64,000 nt of DNA. Origin: Desmonostoc muscorum LEGE 12446. GTDB taxonomy: Bacteria; Cyanobacteriota; Cyanobacteriia; Cyanobacteriales; Nostocaceae. Position numbers and translations under genes: made by a program. Shown piece by piece: positions 56,286 through 64,000 of the stretch. Within the stretch, counting starts at the first letter, position 1, and each line of letters opens with the position of its first letter. The notes under the pieces were generated by a model that searched no databases, was not told where the DNA came from, and was given only the letters and a program-made list of their open reading frames with translations. The stretch covers positions 3,038,001-3,102,000 of the forward strand of contig NZ_JADEXS020000001.1 in the NCBI RefSeq assembly GCF_015207005.2, given 5' to 3'.

Positions 56286-56600
56286 CTACTTGACAGAAAC
56301 AGCATCGACATCAATAGTGCTTGCAGTGGAGGTAGAACCCTCTGGAGTATTGCCTGCTTGAGTATTCACATCACCTTTACGAGCTTTCCAGCCTTCAATC
56401 ACTAACCCAGACACCTCACCTACTAGCAAGGTCAAAAGGAAAACATCATCAATCTGTCCGACGACGGGGAAAACGTCTGGGAGAAAATCAATTGGGCTGA
56501 CCAAATAAACTAGTGTTCCTAAAATCACCCACCAGCGGTATTTAGGGTTACGAAGCAAATCACGATACCAGGTATAAACTGATTGAATTGAAAATTTCAT
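56286..56600 (-). CDS. YkvA/DUF1232 family membrane protein
   Basis: 104 residues. The conserved core YLVSPIDFLPDVFPVVGQIDDVFLL (about 32-56) is the DUF1232 signature, flanked by hydrophobic helices. The C-terminal 25 residues (NTQAGNTPEGSTSTASTIDV) are a Ser/Thr-rich tail. Function unknown. It is monocistronic and has its own terminator. Confidence 0.9.
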   Translation of the reverse strand: MKFSIQSVYTWYRDLLRNPKYRWWVILGTLVYLVSPIDFLPDVFPVVGQIDDVFLLTLLVGEVSGLVIEGWKARKGDVNTQAGNTPEGSTSTASTIDVDAVSVK

Positions 56601-56910
56601 GTTTTGAACCTCCAGTTATTTTTAATTTTGACAAATAATCTTTTAAATTCCCGGTGGGAATAACCGCCCCAATTAGTCTGGAAGACGCTACCAATTGAAA
56701 AGGGAGTGGGGATGGGGAGATGAGGGAGATGAGGGGGATGGGGGAGTGTGCAGAGTGTGGGGGGAAAGAGAATTTATGCTTGCCCTCCTCCCACACTTCC
56801 CACACCTCCACCCCACACTCCCAATGCCCTATGCCCTATGCCCATTAATCTCTAAAATTAATAATGCTTGGGGATAGTTGCTTTAGTTCTGGAGGGAGGA
56901 AATTTAAACA
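56601..56910. other. Divergent spacer with GATGAGGG-type repeats
   Basis: 310 bp between DUF1232 and exbB starts. Repeat DNA of the GGGGAGATGAGG and CCCACACTCC types fills about 56700-56850. GGAGGGAGGAAA at about 56890 is the exbB ribosome-binding site. Confidence 0.75.
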
Positions 56911-57636
56911 GTGGATATTTTAGATTTGTTTTACAAGGGCGGACCAGCGATGTGGCCGTTGCTGGTTTTATCGATTTTATCTTTGAGTGTAATTTTCGAG
57001 CGTTTTTGGTTCTGGCTCCGAATTTTAACTCAAGAAAAGCAAATAGTCGATCGCGTCCTAGATGCTGCCCATGATGATTGGCAAGTCGCTGCCGATATCG
57101 CAAGACTTGCAAATCATCAGCCTGTGGGGCGTTTTCTCTATGCGCCTTTACACTTAGGCAAAAGTGATGCGGAAACCTTTCGTCTAGCCCTGGAGTCCAC
57201 AGCCGAAGATGAATTGGCTGGAATGCGGCGGGGTGAAAAACTTTTAGAAGCCGTAATAGCTCTAGCGCCACTGCTGGGATTATTGGGTACGGTTTTAGGT
57301 TTAATCCAGTCTTTGCGGGCAATTCGCATTGGCGATTTGGGAACTGAATCTACTGCTGGGGTGACTACTGGTATTGGTGAATCGTTGATTAGTACAGCAG
57401 CAGGATTAATAGTTGCCATCATTAGTTTGGTATTCTACCGCCTATTCCAAAGTTTTGTAGTTAACCAGGTCAAAGTTTTTCGCAAAGCAGGGAATGAGTT
57501 GGAATTACTCTACCGCCAGTCTCCGCCTGATTTTAGTAATGCTACATCACCAATTGCGCGGGATAATTTGACACCACCCCGCAAACAGGGTAAAAACAGG
57601 TTTTCTGATCCTCCTGAGCCGCCAATCCTACCTTAG
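56911..57636 (+). CDS. exbB: MotA/TolQ/ExbB proton channel family protein
   Basis: 241 residues, GTG start with GGAGGGAGGAAA upstream. Three membrane helices (about 12-32, 115-140, 155-180); the conserved helices [20 protein letters not shown] and [23 protein letters not shown] define ExbB/TolQ. It forms the proton channel that energises TonB-dependent uptake or TolA-type processes together with ExbD. A TonB gene is not nearby. The tail is proline-rich. Confidence 0.93.
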   Translation: MDILDLFYKGGPAMWPLLVLSILSLSVIFERFWFWLRILTQEKQIVDRVLDAAHDDWQVAADIARLANHQPVGRFLYAPLHLGKSDAETFRLALESTAEDELAGMRRGEKLLEAVIALAPLLGLLGTVLGLIQSLRAIRIGDLGTESTAGVTTGIGESLISTAAGLIVAIISLVFYRLFQSFVVNQVKVFRKAGNELELLYRQSPPDFSNATSPIARDNLTPPRKQGKNRFSDPPEPPILP

Positions 57637-57683
57637 TAATAGCCAAAAATTCAACCCCTAAACCAGGCGATTAAATTGAGAAA

Positions 57684-58325
57684 ATGAAAGTTAATCTACA
57701 TACTCCAATCGAAGAAGTCCAAATTCAAATCATTCCTTTAATTGATGTTGTTTTTTGTATTCTGACGTTTTTTTTGTTAGCAGCACTGCAATTTACGCGC
57801 CAACAGGCAATAAATGTTGATTTGCCCAAAGCCAGCGCTAAAACCGTATCTGGGATAACGTCACAAAGTGGCAGTCAGATTGTAACTATCGATGCTGTTG
57901 GTAACACTTACATAGAAAAACAGCCTGTAAAACGTGAGGATTTGGCAAAAAGGTTAAAACTGTATCTCCAAGCAAATCCCAATGCCGTTGTGGTGCTGAA
58001 TGCTTCACGCACAGCAACTTACAATGATGTGATTGAGACATTAGACTTGCTGCGGCAAGTAGGAGGCGATCGCGTTTCTTTGGGAATTATTCCCGGGCCA
58101 TCTCAATCACCCACAAACTCACTCAATCAGCCTCCTGCGCCTTCTTTCCCAACTAATCCTGGTCAAGCACCATTTCCAGGCATCAACCCCGAAGGCGGTC
58201 TTACCCCCAGATTTCCCTCAGCCCCTGGGCAAGGTATCAGTCCAATCAATCCTAATATTTCCAACCCACCAGCATCCCCAGCACCTGTAGCACCTCAACA
58301 AAGCCAATCTACTCCTAAAAGGTGA
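57684..58325 (+). CDS. exbD: ExbD/TolR family protein with long proline-rich tail
   Basis: 213 residues. One membrane helix (about 16-37, IIPLIDVVFCILTFFLLAAL) contains Asp21, the expected proton-carrying residue. The periplasmic domain (AINVDLPKASAKT, IEKQPVKREDLAKRL, ATYNDVIETLDLLRQVG) is normal up to about residue 140; the remaining ~70 residues are a Pro/Gly/Asn-rich tail not usual for ExbD and perhaps able to reach peptidoglycan. Paired with exbB, 47 bp downstream. Confidence 0.92.
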   Translation: MKVNLHTPIEEVQIQIIPLIDVVFCILTFFLLAALQFTRQQAINVDLPKASAKTVSGITSQSGSQIVTIDAVGNTYIEKQPVKREDLAKRLKLYLQANPNAVVVLNASRTATYNDVIETLDLLRQVGGDRVSLGIIPGPSQSPTNSLNQPPAPSFPTNPGQAPFPGINPEGGLTPRFPSAPGQGISPINPNISNPPASPAPVAPQQSQSTPKR

Positions 58326-58394
58326 GATAGGGGCATGGGGCATGGGGCATTGGGAGATAGGGAGGTGTGGGAGGAGGGGGAAGATAAATTCTCT

Positions 58395-58470
58395 TTCCCC
58401 CACACTCCGCACACTCCCCCATCCCCCTCATCTCCCTCATCTCCCCCACTCCCCACTCCCCACTCCCCCT
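58395..58470. repeat. C-rich 7/9-bp repeat DNA after exbD
   Basis: CCCTCATCT and CCCCACT units; reverse-strand version of the GATGAGGGA family. Confidence 0.85.
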
Positions 58471-58626
58471 GAAGCTTTTCCCAAACCTAAAGATATCCAG
58501 AATAAAATTTGGTTAGAGAAAAAAATTCTGCTAATTTACAAATAATTGGTTGAGTTTGAAAGATTTTTCCATAGGTAGGCTGAGTACTTTATCACCAATT
58601 GCCATTCACGTTTCAGGGGTTGTGGC

Positions 58627-58989
58627 ATGAATATTGTGACGCTTTTAATTGTTTGGATAGTAACAGCTATCAGCTTGTTAATAATTAGTAAATTACCATT
58701 GGGAGTTGAAATTGACACTCCAGGTAAAGCCTTCTTGTCCGCAGCAGTGCTTGGTATTGTGACAGCAATAGTCAGACCTATTTTAAGTCTCGTTTTCGCA
58801 GTACCAAATTTACTGACGTTAGACTTACTATCCAGCATTTTCACATTTATGATTGCTGTAGTTTGTTTTAGTATTGCTGCTTGGTTAGTCGAAGGCTTTC
58901 GTTTACGTTACGGTGTTTGGAGTGCTGTTATTGGAGCATTTGCGCTGACTTTAATTAACAGCTTAATCTACAAAATATTGGGTGTATAA
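58627..58989 (+). CDS. Phage-holin family (superfamily IV) membrane protein
   Basis: 120 residues with four membrane helices. The motif GKAFLSAAVLGIVTAIVRPILSLVFAVPNLLTL is typical of the small membrane family named phage holin 4_2, found widely in non-phage bacterial genomes. Role unknown; no phage genes are nearby, so it should not be read as a lysis protein. Confidence 0.88.
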   Translation: MNIVTLLIVWIVTAISLLIISKLPLGVEIDTPGKAFLSAAVLGIVTAIVRPILSLVFAVPNLLTLDLLSSIFTFMIAVVCFSIAAWLVEGFRLRYGVWSAVIGAFALTLINSLIYKILGV

Positions 58990-59034
58990 AGTTAAGAGTG
59001 ATGATTTTTTAATGACTCCTAACTAAAGTAATTT

Positions 59035-59152
59035 TAGATTTTTAATTTTGGATTTTGGATTGAAGGAAAAATCTAAAAATCTAAAATCCAAAATTGAGTT
59101 AATTTTGGATTGAAGTAAAAATCCAAAATCTAAAATCTAAAATCCAAAATTG
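59035..59152. repeat. AAAATCT/CCAAAAT heptamer arrays
   Basis: Several blocks of AAAATCT, AAAATCC and TTTGGAT units between the convergent holin-like and psb29 genes. Opposing blocks could form a long hairpin that ends both transcripts. Confidence 0.85.
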
Positions 59153-59164
59153 CATCGCTTCTAA

Positions 59165-59872
59165 CTATTCATTGGAAGCTGGAGGAGCAACTTGAGTAGT
59201 TGATTGTTGTTTCCGTTGTTCGCGTTTTTTCCGATCGGCTGAGAGCATATCTGCCATCACTATCAGTGCTTGCGCCATCTTGTCTAGGTTAGAACGGTAT
59301 AGTTCCAAATCCTTGCTGAACTTGTCATCAGACAAGTGCAAGCCACCAGCGATCGCTTTGAGTGCTTCTGTGAGTTGCTTTTCGTCTTTAACTAATTCAG
59401 GATCTGACAATTCCAATAATGAAAATACACCAATTGCAAACAAACGGTTGTATTTAAAGTTAGGATTGTTGGCGATCGCTTGCAATTGTCCTTGTAAATC
59501 AGCATCTCGATCTAAGTTAGTAGTTTGGCTCAGCCACGCAATTAAATCTTTAACTGGCAAACTTTTACCTAAAGCCCGCAATCTTTCGGCATCCTGTCGA
59601 TAGCGTTGCGGGTCTTGTTCTATAGCCTGACATAGGGCGTTAAAAATAGATTCTTGATCTCGTTCTGGTTGATAGCCTTCCATGAAGCGGTCAAAAGTAG
59701 TGACGACACCCAAGGCATAAATTGGATTGTAGCTGAAATCAATATTTACTGACAGCAGATGCATTTCCACCATCAATTCTTCTACTACCCGACGGTAAAT
59801 AGTGTTGATCGGACGGGTATGCAGATTGTAGAAAGTTCGCTTTGTATCAGAGACTGTACGGACGTTATTCAC
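59165..59872 (-). CDS. thf1: Thylakoid formation protein Thf1/Psb29
   Basis: 235 residues. The opening NNVRTVSDTKRTFYNLHTRPINTIYRRVVEELMVEMHLLSVN and FDRFMEGYQPERDQESIFNALCQAI are distinctive of Thf1/Psb29, a factor for photosystem II biogenesis and FtsH function. The C-terminus has a basic coiled-coil (SADRKKREQRKQQ). Length is normal. Confidence 0.96.
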   Translation of the reverse strand: MNNVRTVSDTKRTFYNLHTRPINTIYRRVVEELMVEMHLLSVNIDFSYNPIYALGVVTTFDRFMEGYQPERDQESIFNALCQAIEQDPQRYRQDAERLRALGKSLPVKDLIAWLSQTTNLDRDADLQGQLQAIANNPNFKYNRLFAIGVFSLLELSDPELVKDEKQLTEALKAIAGGLHLSDDKFSKDLELYRSNLDKMAQALIVMADMLSADRKKREQRKQQSTTQVAPPASNE

Positions 59873-60085
59873 AAAGAAAATGTTAAGGGCGACGTATTCT
59901 TATTTTCACGCTTAAAGGCTACTTTGCCAAGTTGAGGTTTTGGCTGGTGACGGTTTCATTTACAATATAGGCACAATAGACAAATAAAAAATAGTTTGAA
60001 ATTAGTTAGCCACAGAGGCTAAGAACGTTTCCCTCTAAGGAAATAACCAAAATTATCACCTTTAAAAATTCATTGATCCCATTTT

Positions 60086-60682
60086 ATGAACTTCTCGCCA
60101 CAGTTAATTGCTTTAGGTGAGTACCTAGCTGGTGAATTTGATAATCGGGAACAAGCCATAGGAGAACCTATTTGGTATGTCCACCTGCGCCTTTGGCAAA
60201 GACCAGTTAATCTGTTCGCAGAAGATAGCATCACCCTATTTGCCGAACAGGCTAATATCATTAAGCTAGATCAACCTTACCGCCAAAGAATTATGCGGTT
60301 GCGTCAGAGAAGCGATTCTCATGCGCCTCTGGAAGTGCAATATTACATGCTGAAAAATCCAGAAGCATTAAGAGGCGCAGGTGATAATTCTGCCTTACTA
60401 AATACACTTTCACCCAATCAATTAGATTTACTACCAGGTTGTATCCTCGCAGTTACTCACGAAACACTAGGTGGCGATCGCTATAAGTTTACCGCTACCC
60501 CATTACCAGAAACTCGTTGCACCTTCACTTATCTTGGCAATACCATCCAAGTTTCCTTGGGGTTTGAAGCCACAGCAGCAGAATTTCACAGCTACGACAA
60601 AGGAATTAACCCCGCAACTGGACAAGCAACTTGGGGAGCAATTATGGGGCCTTATCGCTACACCAAGCGAAATCAGTATTGA
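60086..60682 (+). CDS. cpcT: Phycobiliprotein chromophore lyase CpcT/CpeT
   Basis: 198 residues. LALGEYLAGEFDNREQAIGEP-type start, PIWYVHLRLWQRPVNLFAEDSITLFAEQANI and YRQRIMRLRQ define the CpcT/CpeT lyases, which attach phycocyanobilin (or phycoerythrobilin) to a beta-subunit cysteine. The end (TWGAIMGPYRYTKRNQY) is typical. CpcT rather than CpeT is favoured by the N-terminus, but not proven. Confidence 0.92.
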   Translation: MNFSPQLIALGEYLAGEFDNREQAIGEPIWYVHLRLWQRPVNLFAEDSITLFAEQANIIKLDQPYRQRIMRLRQRSDSHAPLEVQYYMLKNPEALRGAGDNSALLNTLSPNQLDLLPGCILAVTHETLGGDRYKFTATPLPETRCTFTYLGNTIQVSLGFEATAAEFHSYDKGINPATGQATWGAIMGPYRYTKRNQY

Positions 60683-60769
60683 GTGCTGAGTGCTGAGTGA
60701 AGAATTTAGGGTTAGGAGTTCAGATTTATTCTCCCCCACTCCCCACTCCCCACTCCCTTCAGCACTCTT

Positions 60770-61138
60770 TTAGCTAGCAATACTACGAGGTACACCTTCT
60801 AAAGCTTCCTCTTCGGTTTCAAAGATTTCAAACACAGTATCCATCATTGTCACTTCAAACACGAGTTTGGCTTCTGGATGTACATTACAGATGCGGAAAC
60901 TACCCTTGACTTTATCTGCATCACGCATTCCAGCTACCAAAGACGTGAGACCAGAACTATCAATAAAATTGACCTGACCCAGATTCACAACCACATGGCG
61001 ACTGAGTTTAGAAATACACTCTTGTAACTTTAGGCGAAATTGCCAAGCAGTGGTGATGTCTAGGCGACCTGCTGGTGTCAAGACAATAACAGTGTTTCCG
61101 TCTTGGGTTGTATAACTTTTTTGGTCTATGTGAATCAC
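60770..61138 (-). CDS. STAS-domain anti-sigma factor antagonist
   Basis: 122 residues, GTG start. STAS fold with LTPAGRLDITTAWQFRLKLQE and the phospho-acceptor loop VNFIDSSGLTSLVAGM (Ser61/Ser62). Such proteins switch partner anti-sigma factors or PP2C-type regulators by phosphorylation. No kinase or phosphatase gene is adjacent. Confidence 0.92.
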   Translation of the reverse strand: MIHIDQKSYTTQDGNTVIVLTPAGRLDITTAWQFRLKLQECISKLSRHVVVNLGQVNFIDSSGLTSLVAGMRDADKVKGSFRICNVHPEAKLVFEVTMMDTVFEIFETEEEALEGVPRSIAS

Positions 61139-61304
61139 TAAAGCCCTCCCCGTGGCATTCCTTTAAAATTGACTAGCTACAGAACCGTTATGATGCTGCC
61201 ACTTGAGATTAACAAGCTACAGCTAAAATTGTCACTTTTTTATGCTAAGTGCTTATCTTTAGTAGTTTAACTCACCAAAACAGTGCTGAGTAGCAATTTG
61301 AAAT

Positions 61305-61421
61305 GGGGAGTGGGGAATGGGGAGTGGGGAGTGGGGGAGGTGAGGGGGATGGGGGGATGAGGGAGATGGGGGAGAATAACTCTTAACTCTTAACTCCCTA
61401 CTCCCCACTCCCTACTCCCCA
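61305..61421. repeat. GGGGAGT/GATGAGGG repeat cluster between STAS gene and hemF
   Basis: G-rich heptamers and 9-mers, then TAACTCTTAACTC units and C-rich CCCCACTCCC units: another composite element, with opposing arms. Confidence 0.85.
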
Positions 61422-62456
61422 TTATTTCCAATTGATCCAATCTTGAGGTTTCAAGAAGATTTCATACAACTCGGCTTCGGGGGAATTGGGTTCTGGCTGA
61501 TAGCCGTATTCCCAACGCACCAAAGGTGGTAAGGACATGAGAATTGATTCGGTGCGTCCGTTAGTTTGCAGACCAAAAATGGTACCTCGGTCGTAAACCA
61601 AGTTAAATTCTACATATCGTCCCCGACGATAGAGTTGGAAATTTCGTTGGCGATCGCCATACTCAATCCCATGTCGCCGTTCTACAATTGGTACGTAGGC
61701 TGGTAAAAATGCTCTACCACAGCCTTGCACAAAGGCAAATAAATCTTCCCAACTGCGTGGTGCTAGCTCTCCCACTTCGTTGCTATGAATAGCTGCTCCT
61801 CCATTGGGATCGGGCCCACGATATAAAGTACCCCGGCCGTCTTGGTAATCAAAAAATAGACCCCCCACGCCCCTTGTTTCACCGCGATGCTTCAGGTAGA
61901 AATATTCGTCACACCAGCGCTTAAATACTGGGTAATACTCTGGGTGGTGTTGGTCACAAGCCTGTTTTAAAGTTTTATGTAAATGTGTTGCATCTTCAGC
62001 AAAGGGGTAATAAGGAGTCAAGTCCAGACCACCGCCAAACCACCACACTGGCCCAGCTTCAAAGTAGCGATAATTGAGATGGACTGTAGGCACGTAGGGA
62101 TTACGCGGGTGTAACACCATTGAAGTTCCCGTGGCATAAAAGCCGTGTCCTGCGGCTTCCGGGCGTTGAGCTAAAATTGAGGGCGGCAAATGGGAACCCC
62201 AAACTTCAGAAAAATTGACACCACCTTGTTCAAATATTGCACCATCGCGTAGGACACGCGATCGCCCTCCACCTCCTTCTGGGCGTTCCCAACTATCTTC
62301 TAGAAACTTGCCCACACCATCCAGTTCTGTTAAAGCTTGCGTAATTTCGTCTTGCAGCTGTTTCATAAACTGACTGACCCTAGTCTGAGCGTCAGTTGGT
62401 GGCAAAGACTTCAATGATTCTGCTGCTACAGTTGGTGTTTGCGAGTTGATCAACAT
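61422..62456 (-). CDS. hemF: Aerobic coproporphyrinogen III oxidase
   Basis: 344 residues. [64 protein letters not shown] and [31 protein letters not shown] are the family signatures. It oxidatively decarboxylates coproporphyrinogen III in heme and chlorophyll synthesis. Complete and normal length. Confidence 0.98.
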   Translation of the reverse strand: MLINSQTPTVAAESLKSLPPTDAQTRVSQFMKQLQDEITQALTELDGVGKFLEDSWERPEGGGGRSRVLRDGAIFEQGGVNFSEVWGSHLPPSILAQRPEAAGHGFYATGTSMVLHPRNPYVPTVHLNYRYFEAGPVWWFGGGLDLTPYYPFAEDATHLHKTLKQACDQHHPEYYPVFKRWCDEYFYLKHRGETRGVGGLFFDYQDGRGTLYRGPDPNGGAAIHSNEVGELAPRSWEDLFAFVQGCGRAFLPAYVPIVERRHGIEYGDRQRNFQLYRRGRYVEFNLVYDRGTIFGLQTNGRTESILMSLPPLVRWEYGYQPEPNSPEAELYEIFLKPQDWINWK

Positions 62457-62745
62457 AGATTCCCGAACCTAAATTACAATTTCCTGAAAGCCACAAATTT
62501 CTCATCTTAAAATTTGGGGAAAACACGCGCCAGCAATCAAGCTCTATTTGCCCAACCTGCTTTTTTCTCACTGGTCAAGCGTTTATGGGATTGATGGGCA
62601 TCACTAGAGTTATTTTCCCTCAAATGCGTATAGGCTTGTATATTGAGTGAGTTTTTTTTGAAATTATTAACAGAATGGGGCTAAGCTTAGTTGCCCAAAA
62701 CACCAGAGTTACCAGAAAGTGTCTAGGAGGAGGAGGATTAGGAAA

Positions 62746-63270
62746 ATGCAAGGTTGGTTATCCAAATTCATCCACCGCAAACGTCGTCGGTTTTGCGCTT
62801 CTCTGGTGCGGACTTATCGAGAGATTAGTTCTGCTTCTGTAGATGAACTGTGGCAAAAAGTGGTTGATTTAACAGATGTTTCCTGGCATCCACTACTTAA
62901 AAGTACTAATGTGCCCTACGGATTAGTACCCCAACCAGGATTAATTTTTCATGCTGTAACACGCTTTTCGCCGATTCCTATCCGGATTTTTGTGGAACGC
63001 GTCAATCCTAGAGAAATGCTGAGTATCCGAGTTCTGGCAATTCCTGGTATAGAAGAACGGGTAACTTACCAAGTAGAATCAACGGTTTGTGGTACTTGTT
63101 TATCTTATTCTGTAACGCTACGCGGTTGGTTGTCGCCCCTAATTTGGTCTTTATCTCGTCCTTATGCAGACCGTGTTGCACGCTCTTTAGTTGAAGCAGT
63201 AGAAAAGGCCGCATTACCAGCAGTATCAACTAAGAAAAAATCCCTAAATGACAGTTGTTTTGATTTTTAG
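62746..63270 (+). CDS. SRPBCC family protein
   Basis: 174 residues from ATG 62746, preceded by AGGAGGAGG; earlier in-frame codons are the ribosome-binding region. Strand order (TYREISSASVDELWQKVVDLTDVSWHP; GLIFHAVTRFSPIPIRIFVERVNPREML; RVTYQVESTVCGTCLSYSVTLRG) and the final helix (ADRVARSLVEAVEKAAL) fit the START-like fold. Ligand unknown. Confidence 0.8.
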   Translation: MQGWLSKFIHRKRRRFCASLVRTYREISSASVDELWQKVVDLTDVSWHPLLKSTNVPYGLVPQPGLIFHAVTRFSPIPIRIFVERVNPREMLSIRVLAIPGIEERVTYQVESTVCGTCLSYSVTLRGWLSPLIWSLSRPYADRVARSLVEAVEKAALPAVSTKKKSLNDSCFDF

Positions 63271-63655
63271 GGATTGGGGACTGGGGACTAGGGACTGGGG
63301 ATTAGGAGAGATGAGGGAGATAGGGGAGATAGGGGAGATTATAAAAAAGCTTCCCCCCTTCCCACACTTTTAATGCCTAGTCACCAGTCCCTAGTCACTA
63401 GTCCCTAGTCTCCAATCCCCAATCCCCAATCCCCGATCGCTAAACAAAGTTAAGATTCTATTAGGTAATAATCCAATTTCCTAAGTTTTATTACGGCAGT
63501 GATAGTGAAAACACCAATCTGCTCTTGCTTTTATTTGCATCAAGTTAATAGCTAAGATGCTGACTACGATTGTATTTCTTCATTTTCAACAGAAGTCAGG
63601 AGCTTCTGCCTTCCTTAAATCAGAACTTCGGTAAATTTTGAATTTTGAATTTTTT
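63271..63655. other. Spacer with composite heptamer element
   Basis: 385 bp. GGGGACT/GGGGATT units (about 63271-63305), GATGAGGGAGATAGG units, the core GGGAGATTATAAAAAAGCTT (63333-63353), then CCAGTCCCTAGTC and CCAATCC units (to about 63437). The promoter of the Mrp gene should lie in 63440-63640. Confidence 0.75.
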
Positions 63656-64000
63656 ATGTACGATGTCCTTGATTCCCGCTCTGTCTTAGAAGTGTTGCGA
63701 CCAGTGCAAGACCCAGAACTTCGCAAAAGTCTGGTAGAACTGAATATGATTCGCAATGTCAAAATTGATGGTGGCAAGGTTAGTTTCACTTTAGTGTTAA
63801 CTACTCCTGCTTGTCCTTTACGTGAATTTATCGTTGAAGACTGTCAGAAAGCTGTTAAAAAACTACCAGGTGTTACAGATGTAAGCATAGAAGTCACAGC
63901 AGAAACGCCCCAACAAAAAAGCTTACCTGACCGCACTGGCATTTCTGGGGTAAAAAATATCATTGCTGTTTCCAGCGGCAAAGGTGGTGTTGGTAAAAGT
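63656..64000 (+). CDS. Mrp/ApbC-type P-loop Fe-S carrier ATPase, partial (3' end outside window)
   Basis: 115 codons visible from ATG 63656. The N-terminal MIP18/DUF59 domain (LEVLRPVQDPELRKSLVELNMI, TTPACPLREFIVEDCQKAV) is followed by the P-loop SGKGGVGKS at residues 107-115, where the window ends. Mrp proteins carry Fe-S clusters to apoproteins. Confidence 0.95.
   Translation, partial: MYDVLDSRSVLEVLRPVQDPELRKSLVELNMIRNVKIDGGKVSFTLVLTTPACPLREFIVEDCQKAVKKLPGVTDVSIEVTAETPQQKSLPDRTGISGVKNIIAVSSGKGGVGKS

Noticed and set aside
58627..58989. Holin-family protein as a prophage marker
   Set aside because: The family is common in bacterial chromosomes and no other phage gene is present in the window.

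Overview
The window comes from a filamentous, heterocyst-type cyanobacterium (order Nostocales, Nostoc/Anabaena/Tolypothrix-like). Evidence read directly: the GCGATCGC (HIP1) octamer is scattered through genes and spacers; there are cyanobacteria-specific genes (psb29/thf1, cpcT, the beta-epsilon ATP synthase pair set apart from the other ATP synthase genes); and the spacers are full of heptameric short tandem repeats (AAAATCT, GGGGACT, TAGTCAT, CTGACTT types) known from heterocystous strains. No tRNA, rRNA, CRISPR array or transposase was found.

Layout. 1-8078: one long minus-strand surface-polysaccharide operon (CapD-type sugar nucleotide dehydratase, a GINT1-like five-bladed propeller protein, a FemAB/GNAT-like acyltransferase, a MurJ-like flippase, a GT4 glycosyltransferase, a CapK/PaaK-like adenylating enzyme cut by the window edge). 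8707-10836: ilvN, a BON-domain protein and an alpha/beta hydrolase. 11256-19935: an accessory block with a TPR/STAND NTPase whose C-terminus is replaced by repeat DNA, a P-loop ATPase, a large SPFH (flotillin-like) membrane protein and a divergent dynamin-like/DUF697 GTPase. 20232-25643: MscS-like channel, SRPBCC protein, SirB1-type protein, a long gene-free stretch with orphan terminators, and a PEP-CTERM protein. 25920-30830: atpD-atpC converging on secA. 31186-46025: diheme cytochrome, RelE-type toxin-antitoxin pair, MoxR ATPase, ribF, MBL hydrolase, surE, pheS, the tldD-tldE pair, pentapeptide-repeat protein, pyrB, mgtE. 46585-50279: a 44-residue protein and a very large GH15-like protein. 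50513-55754: a four-gene minus-strand operon (alpha/beta hydrolase, HEAT-repeat P-loop NTPase, SPFH protein, membrane protein with an NTF2-like tail). 56286-64000: DUF1232, ExbB/ExbD, holin-like membrane protein, psb29, cpcT, STAS protein, hemF, SRPBCC protein and the start of an Mrp/ApbC ATPase.

The strongest candidate for an undescribed system is 50513-55754. The C-terminus of the hydrolase and the N-terminus of the NTPase carry the same short glycine/asparagine-rich motif (RSGGxYF ... GDVVGGNQ), the arrangement seen when an effector and an NLR-like receptor recognise each other through matching motifs. An SPFH scaffold and a membrane protein complete a plausible membrane-targeted immunity or cell-death module. 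A second SPFH-plus-NTPase block lies at 11-20 kb.

The second theme is repeat invasion. Tandem repeats of 7 and 9 bp, normally in spacers, appear in frame inside pyrB, ribF and the STAND NTPase, and repeat DNA supplies the C-termini of the STAND NTPase and the FemAB-like protein. Several MITE-like inverted-repeat elements can also be delimited.
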